From NCBI GenBank assembly GCA_038227745.1, contig JBBRPS010000174.1, positions 1 to 14,590 on the forward strand: 14,590 bases of DNA, read 5' to 3'. Shown piece by piece: positions 11,081-14,590 of this stretch; the stretch's first letter is position 1; the number at the start of each line of letters is the position of its first letter. Source of the DNA: DASPXY01 sp038227745. GTDB lineage: Bacteria; Planctomycetota; Planctomycetia; Gemmatales; Gemmataceae. Both the position numbers and the translations under genes were made by a program. The notes under the pieces are model-generated. The model was given only the letters and a program-made list of their open reading frames with translations. It had not been told where the DNA came from and did no database searches.

Positions 11081-12487
11081 ATGTTCACGATTCGTTCTCG
11101 CGGCGCCTCGCTCTGTGACGGCTTTACCCGCCGAGACGTCCTCCACGCCGGCGGCCTTGGGTTCCTCGGCCTCTCGCTGCCGGACCTGCTGGGGCAGCGC
11201 CCGGCTGCGGCCGCCGAACTCGCCCCTGGCCCCAGGCCCGGCCGCGCCCGTGCGTGCATCGTTCTCTTCCTCATGGGCGGCCCGCCGCAGCACTCCACCT
11301 GGGACCCCAAGCCCGACGCCCCCGCGGAGGTGCGCGGCCAGTTCCGGCCCATCGCCACCGCCGTGCCCGGAATCCGCGTCGGCGAACTGATGCCGAACCT
11401 CGCCCGCCACGCCGACAAGCTCTGCATCTTGCGCGCCCTCTCCACCGGCGACAACGCCCACTCCTCCAGCGGCTACTACATGCTCACCGGCCGGCCCCAC
11501 CAGCCGATGAACGCCGAGAACGCCAACCCCGGCGCGCCCAATAACTGGCCCTTCCTCGGTGCCGTCGTCCAGCGCCTCCGCGGCGCCGCCGGCCCCCTCC
11601 CCGCGGCGGTACGCCTGCCCCACCGGATCTTCAACACCGATGGCTCGGTCTGGCCTGGCCAGGACGCCGGCTTCCTGGGCCGCACCGCCGACCCCTGGCT
11701 GCTCCGCTGCGAGCCGGGCGCCGCCCACTTCCGCATCCCCGAGTTCAGCCTCGCCGCCGACCTTCCTCCCGACCGCCTCGAGGATCGGCGCACCCTCCTG
11801 ACGCGCGTCAACCGGCGGATCGACCTTGCCGACCGGGTCGGCGGCCTGGAGCGCTACGACCGCCAGACGCAGCAGGCCTTCGACCTGCTGCGCTCGGCCC
11901 GCGCCGGCCATGCCTTCGACCTGGACCGTGAGCCGCCGACGGTGCGCGACCGCTACGGCCGCGGCCAGTTCGGCCAGAGCGTGCTGCTGGCCCGGCGCCT
12001 GGTGGAGGCGGGCGTGTCGCTGGTGCAGGTCAACTGGTTCCGCGGGCCGGACGAGCCGAGCGACAACCCGTGCTGGGACTCGCACACGCGCGAGACGGAG
12101 CGGCTGCGCGACGTCCTGGTGCCGCCGATGGACCGGGCCTTCGCGGCCCTGCTGGAAGACCTCTCGCAGCGCGGCATGCTTCGAGAGACGCTGGTCGTTT
12201 GCATATCGGAGTTCGGCCGCACGCCGCGGTTCAACGGCCGTGGCGGGCGCGACCACTGGGGCTACGTCTTCTCCGGGGCGCTGGCGGGGGGCGGCATCCG
12301 CGGCGGCCAGGTCCACGGCGCGTCGGACCGGGTCGGCGGCCAGCCGAAGGAAGGGCGCGTCTCCCCCGAAGACCTGACGGCCACCCTCTTCCACTGCCTG
12401 GGCTACCGCCCCGATACCGAGGTTCAGGACACCCTGGGTCGCCCCCTGGCCATCAGCCGGGGCCAGGTCATCCGGCAACTGTTTTGA
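11081..12487 (+). CDS. DUF1501 family protein with Tat signal
   Basis: The product is 468 residues. DUF1501 proteins are abundant in planctomycetes; they have an alkaline-phosphatase/sulfatase-like fold, and their substrate is unknown. The N-terminus has a twin-arginine motif (TRRDVLHAGGLGFLGLSLP, 16-34), indicating export in folded form. Family signatures are LMGGPPQHSTWDPKPDAP (64-81), the ISEFGRTPRFN stretch (EFGRTP from 377) and GRDHWGYV (DHW at 391-393). The start is the ATG at 11081, with GAGAGG 5 bases upstream. It appears to stand alone; many planctomycete DUF1501 genes are paired with a DUF1549/DUF1553 cytochrome-type gene, and none is present here. A strong hairpin lies downstream, between it and a convergent gene. 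Confidence 0.93.
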   Translation: MFTIRSRGASLCDGFTRRDVLHAGGLGFLGLSLPDLLGQRPAAAAELAPGPRPGRARACIVLFLMGGPPQHSTWDPKPDAPAEVRGQFRPIATAVPGIRVGELMPNLARHADKLCILRALSTGDNAHSSSGYYMLTGRPHQPMNAENANPGAPNNWPFLGAVVQRLRGAAGPLPAAVRLPHRIFNTDGSVWPGQDAGFLGRTADPWLLRCEPGAAHFRIPEFSLAADLPPDRLEDRRTLLTRVNRRIDLADRVGGLERYDRQTQQAFDLLRSARAGHAFDLDREPPTVRDRYGRGQFGQSVLLARRLVEAGVSLVQVNWFRGPDEPSDNPCWDSHTRETERLRDVLVPPMDRAFAALLEDLSQRGMLRETLVVCISEFGRTPRFNGRGGRDHWGYVFSGALAGGGIRGGQVHGASDRVGGQPKEGRVSPEDLTATLFHCLGYRPDTEVQDTLGRPLAISRGQVIRQLF

Positions 12488-12551
12488 CCCGCCGCCGGGA
12501 CCGTCGGCTGGACATCCAGGACCCTCCTCAATGGTCGGTGCCGAAAACGCC

Positions 12552-12592
12552 ACGGCCCCGGGAAGAACTGCTGAGGTTCTTCCCGGGGCCGT
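12552..12592. terminator. Perfect 17-bp hairpin between convergent genes
   Basis: ACGGCCCCGGGAAGAAC (12552-12568) pairs perfectly with 12576-12592 around a 7-base loop. It lies between the converging DUF1501 and NPF-rich genes and probably terminates both. On the minus strand a TTTT follows after a few bases, so that direction has the better terminator shape. Confidence 0.82.
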
Positions 12593-12634
12593 CTCCTGCC
12601 GCAATTTCCTGGCGTCTCAGACCCCCCCCGCCGG

Positions 12635-13555
12635 CTAGAAATTGTTGTTGAACGGGTTCCCGAAGTTGCCGAAGCCGTTGAGGCCGCCGGGATTGAACGG
12701 GTTCCCGAAGTTGCCGAAGCCGTTCCCCACGGGCAACTGCTGGGGCATTCCCGGGAACATGCCGGGCGCCGGACTGTAGGGCGTCAGCAGGTAGGGCGAA
12801 CTCACGCCGAACGGGCTCGGCCCGAACGGACTCACGCCGAAGGGATTCAGCCCGAAGGGGCTTTGCGCCAGCGGGCTCACCCCGTACGGATTCAGCCCGA
12901 ACGGCCCGACCTGGTTCAGCAGGAACGGGTTCGGAGCAAGCTGGTTCAGCAGGAACGGGTTGGCCGAGAGCGCCTGGTTCTGCAACGACAGCAGCTGATA
13001 CCGCGCCAGGGACGTCCGCCAGGGCGGCGGGACGGCGTAGTTCAAGACCGACCTGTTGTCGCGCAAGGTCGAGAACGGATTCCGGAACGGGTTGGTGAAC
13101 GAGTAAGGATTGAGGGCCGAGTTCAGCGCCGGGCTGTATGGGCTGAAATACGGGCTGTACGGGTTCAGGGCGTAGGGGTTCGCCAGCGGATTGGCGAACG
13201 GGTTGAGGACCGATGCCGCGTAGGGGTTGACGAACGGCTGGTTGTACGGGTTGGCGAACGGCTGGGTGTACTGGGGGTTGAGCGGCGGGTAGTAGGGACT
13301 GGGGAGCGGGTTGGTCCGGAAGGGGGGCGACGTGCCGCCGGGGACCGACGGCCTTAGAGTCGGGCGTGTGCTCCCCGGGGTGGTCGTCTTGCTCTTGCCG
13401 GTTGTCGTGCTCTTCCCGGAGGGCGGCCCCTGTTTCGAGCTGAAAATCGGCCTGGGCTTGTCGGTGTTCTTCACCTGGGCAGAGGCATTTCCGGCCCCCG
13501 ACAGCCAGGCCCCCACCGCCAGCGCCGCGAGCGAACCGATCCCCATGCGTCTCAT
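12635..13555 (-). CDS. Secreted NPF/NPY-rich repeat protein
   Basis: The product is 306 residues. The start is the ATG at 13555, with GGAGG 7 bases upstream; an ATG two codons earlier overlaps that site. Residues 1-26 are a typical signal peptide (MRRMGIGSLAALAVGAWLSG, ending NASA before Gln). A basic, Ser/Thr/Pro/Lys-rich stretch follows (about 28-75), then a low-complexity region rich in Asn, Pro, Phe, Tyr, Leu and Gly. I count 8 NPF and 6 NPY triplets plus several SPF, spaced irregularly, and a Gly/Asn/Phe-rich C-terminus (GNGFGNFGNPFN repeated). No catalytic domain is visible. It is probably an extended, disordered or surface/matrix protein in the periplasm or outside the cell. Part of the repeat structure is conserved at DNA level. 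Confidence 0.8.
   Translation of the reverse strand: MRRMGIGSLAALAVGAWLSGAGNASAQVKNTDKPRPIFSSKQGPPSGKSTTTGKSKTTTPGSTRPTLRPSVPGGTSPPFRTNPLPSPYYPPLNPQYTQPFANPYNQPFVNPYAASVLNPFANPLANPYALNPYSPYFSPYSPALNSALNPYSFTNPFRNPFSTLRDNRSVLNYAVPPPWRTSLARYQLLSLQNQALSANPFLLNQLAPNPFLLNQVGPFGLNPYGVSPLAQSPFGLNPFGVSPFGPSPFGVSSPYLLTPYSPAPGMFPGMPQQLPVGNGFGNFGNPFNPGGLNGFGNFGNPFNNNF
12648..12724. repeat. 32-base perfect direct repeat in the NPF-rich gene
   Basis: Positions 12648-12679 and 12693-12724 are identical and 45 bases apart (15 codons). They encode the repeated NGFGNFGNPFN ends of the protein. DNA-level identity suggests recent slippage or duplication. Confidence 0.9.
12911..12961. repeat. 21-base perfect direct repeat in the NPF-rich gene
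   Basis: Positions 12911-12931 and 12941-12961 are identical, with a 30-base period. They encode the NPFLLNQ repeats of the protein. Confidence 0.9.
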
Positions 13556-13750
13556 TGCCATCCCTCCGGAAGAACTCCGAGAACTGTGCAATCCCTGGAA
13601 GTGCCTCTACCGTTTAGACGTGGAACGCGACGGAAGAGTTTCCTTGCGCGCCATTTCGCCAAAACGGGCGGGCGGCGGTCCCGGCCTTTTCCCCTGGCGT
13701 CCCCCCCGCGGCGCCTGTACAAAACAGGTGGCCGCGTACCGTTCGGCGGT

Positions 13751-13768
13751 GCGCGGGTCGGCCCGCGC
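13751..13768. other. Perfect 7-bp hairpin upstream of the MotA/TolQ/ExbB gene
   Basis: GCGCGGG-TCGG-CCCGCGC lies 25 bases before the ATG at 13794. The spacer between the divergent genes (13556-13793) has no other clear element apart from a weak CCTGT-ACAAA-ACAGG (13714-13728). The hairpin could affect translation of the downstream gene or be an operator. Confidence 0.4.
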
Positions 13769-13793
13769 CCTAACCCCGTCTGGAAACTATTCT

Positions 13794-14477
13794 ATGGAAG
13801 TTTTCCTGCACTTCCTGACCAAGCACATTTTCTTCGCCCTCTTCATGATCGGCATGTCGCTGGTCGGGGTGGCGCTGGTCATCTGGCGGCTGCTGCTCAA
13901 CTTCAGCGCTCGCACCGATATGAACGTCTTCCTGCCGCGTCTGCAGGACCGCCTGGAGAAGGAGGGGGCGGAAGGGGCACTGAAGCTGTGCAAGGCCGAG
14001 ACGGGCATGATCCCGCGCCGCCTGTTCGTCGCCGGCCTGGAGACGTCGAAACAGGGCCTGGCGGCGATGCGGCGGGCGATGGCGAACGTCATCGAGCTGG
14101 AGATCCTGCCGGACCTGAACTTCCTGCTGCCGACCATCCTGGCCATCGCCAAGATCGCGACGATGGTCGGCCTGCTCGGCACGGTCATGAGCATGATTGG
14201 CACCTTCACCGAGCTGCAGCACATGGGCGCCGGCAAGGACGTGGCCAAGCAGGGCGGCGACATCGGTCTGGCGCTGGCGGCGACCGCGGTCGGCCTGGTG
14301 ACCGCCATCCCGCTCGTCTTCGCCCACGTGCTGTTCAAGGCCTGGGTGGGCAACTTCGAGACGCGCATGAAGAGCGCCGCGCAGAAGCTGCTGGTGCTCG
14401 TGCAGGCCGCCCGGCCCGCCGCCGCCCAGCCCAAGGCCGCCGTGGCGCCGGTCGAGACGTCCGTGCGGCACGGTTGA
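13794..14477 (+). CDS. MotA/TolQ/ExbB proton channel family protein
   Basis: The product is 227 residues. Members form the inner-membrane channel that uses the proton gradient to drive TonB/Tol-type energy transfer or motility. Three membrane segments are visible: about 12-34 (FFALFMIGMSLVGVALVIW), about 110-138 including VGLLGTVMSMIGTF (125-138), and about 158-184 including ALAATAVGLVTAIPLVF (160-176). The two latter motifs are the family signatures. A cytoplasmic region (36-105) lies between segments 1 and 2. The start is the ATG at 13794; the frame is open much further upstream, but that part is antisense to the NPF-rich gene and lacks conservation. The ribosome site is weak (GGAAA). The tail is Ala/Pro-rich. 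An ExbD/TolR partner would be expected downstream, outside the window. Confidence 0.92.
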   Translation: MEVFLHFLTKHIFFALFMIGMSLVGVALVIWRLLLNFSARTDMNVFLPRLQDRLEKEGAEGALKLCKAETGMIPRRLFVAGLETSKQGLAAMRRAMANVIELEILPDLNFLLPTILAIAKIATMVGLLGTVMSMIGTFTELQHMGAGKDVAKQGGDIGLALAATAVGLVTAIPLVFAHVLFKAWVGNFETRMKSAAQKLLVLVQAARPAAAQPKAAVAPVETSVRHG

Positions 14478-14530
14478 ACCGTGGAATTTCGAGCGGTGTG
14501 CGGTGGGGTGCAGCGGGCGCGCTTTGGAGT

Positions 14531-14560
14531 GCGGCGCTCGGCGCCGCTTTCTCTCTTTCT
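14531..14560 (+). terminator. Hairpin with T-rich tail after the proton-channel gene
   Basis: GCGGCGC (14531-14537) pairs with GCGCCGC (14541-14547) around TCG, and is followed by a pyrimidine run rich in T (14548-14563). It lies about 54 bases after the stop at 14477. This shape fits an intrinsic terminator and would separate this gene from any partner downstream. Confidence 0.6.
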
Positions 14561-14590
14561 TTATCGCCTCCTGAGGCCTGGGGCCAGAGA

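Noticed and set aside
11033..12604. Minus-strand reading frame of 523 codons opposite the DUF1501 gene
   Set aside because: It is a shadow frame with no known domain; it also runs through the terminator hairpin at 12552-12592.
13311..13793. N-terminal extension of the MotA/TolQ/ExbB gene
   Set aside because: It is antisense to the NPF-rich gene and its signal peptide. The conserved family sequence starts near the ATG at 13794.

Overview
The window looks like the replication-origin region of a GC-rich planctomycete, probably in the Gemmatales. That placement is an inference from gene content: a DUF1501 Tat-exported protein, a Uma2-family nuclease, a secreted NPF/NPY-rich repeat protein, and the replication genes dnaA, dnaN, DUF721/DciA and gyrB in order. 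No database search was possible. No rRNA, tRNA, CRISPR array or transposase was seen.

Layout. Positions 142-1588 (minus strand) hold a probable operon: an exported protein-L-isoaspartate methyltransferase, a DUF6941-like protein and a small tail-anchored protein. It diverges from a plus-strand replication block: a short DnaA made of domains III and IV only (1845-2843), a candidate oriC spacer with two inverted DnaA-box-like sites (2844-3191), dnaN (3192-4313), a large nested palindrome where recF often lies, a DciA-like helicase-loader gene (4401-4712) and gyrB (4763-7363), which ends in a strong hairpin.

Positions 7364-10263 look like accessory DNA. A protein-glutaminase-like Cys/His/Asp enzyme, an unrecognised partner and a Uma2 nuclease lie in one direction. 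They are closed on the right by a second, 94% identical copy of the last 120 bases of gyrB (9286-9405). So the three-gene cassette sits between direct repeats of the gyrB 3' end, as expected of an insertion or duplication at that site. A HigB/HigA-type toxin-antitoxin pair with its own terminator follows.

Positions 10434-10868 (minus strand) hold two small coupled unknown genes. A Tat-exported DUF1501 protein (11081-12487) converges on a secreted NPF/NPY-rich protein (12635-13555), with a 17-bp hairpin between them. A MotA/TolQ/ExbB-type proton-channel protein (13794-14477) closes the window and is followed by a hairpin with a T-rich tail.

How the parts fit. DnaA would open the origin, DciA would help load DnaB, the beta clamp (DnaN) would tether the polymerase, and gyrase would relieve supercoils. 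A near-identical 14-base sequence upstream of both dnaA and dnaN hints at shared control. The most unusual points are the DnaA lacking domains I and II, the nested palindrome in the recF position, and the gyrB 3'-end duplication flanking a glutaminase-like cassette.
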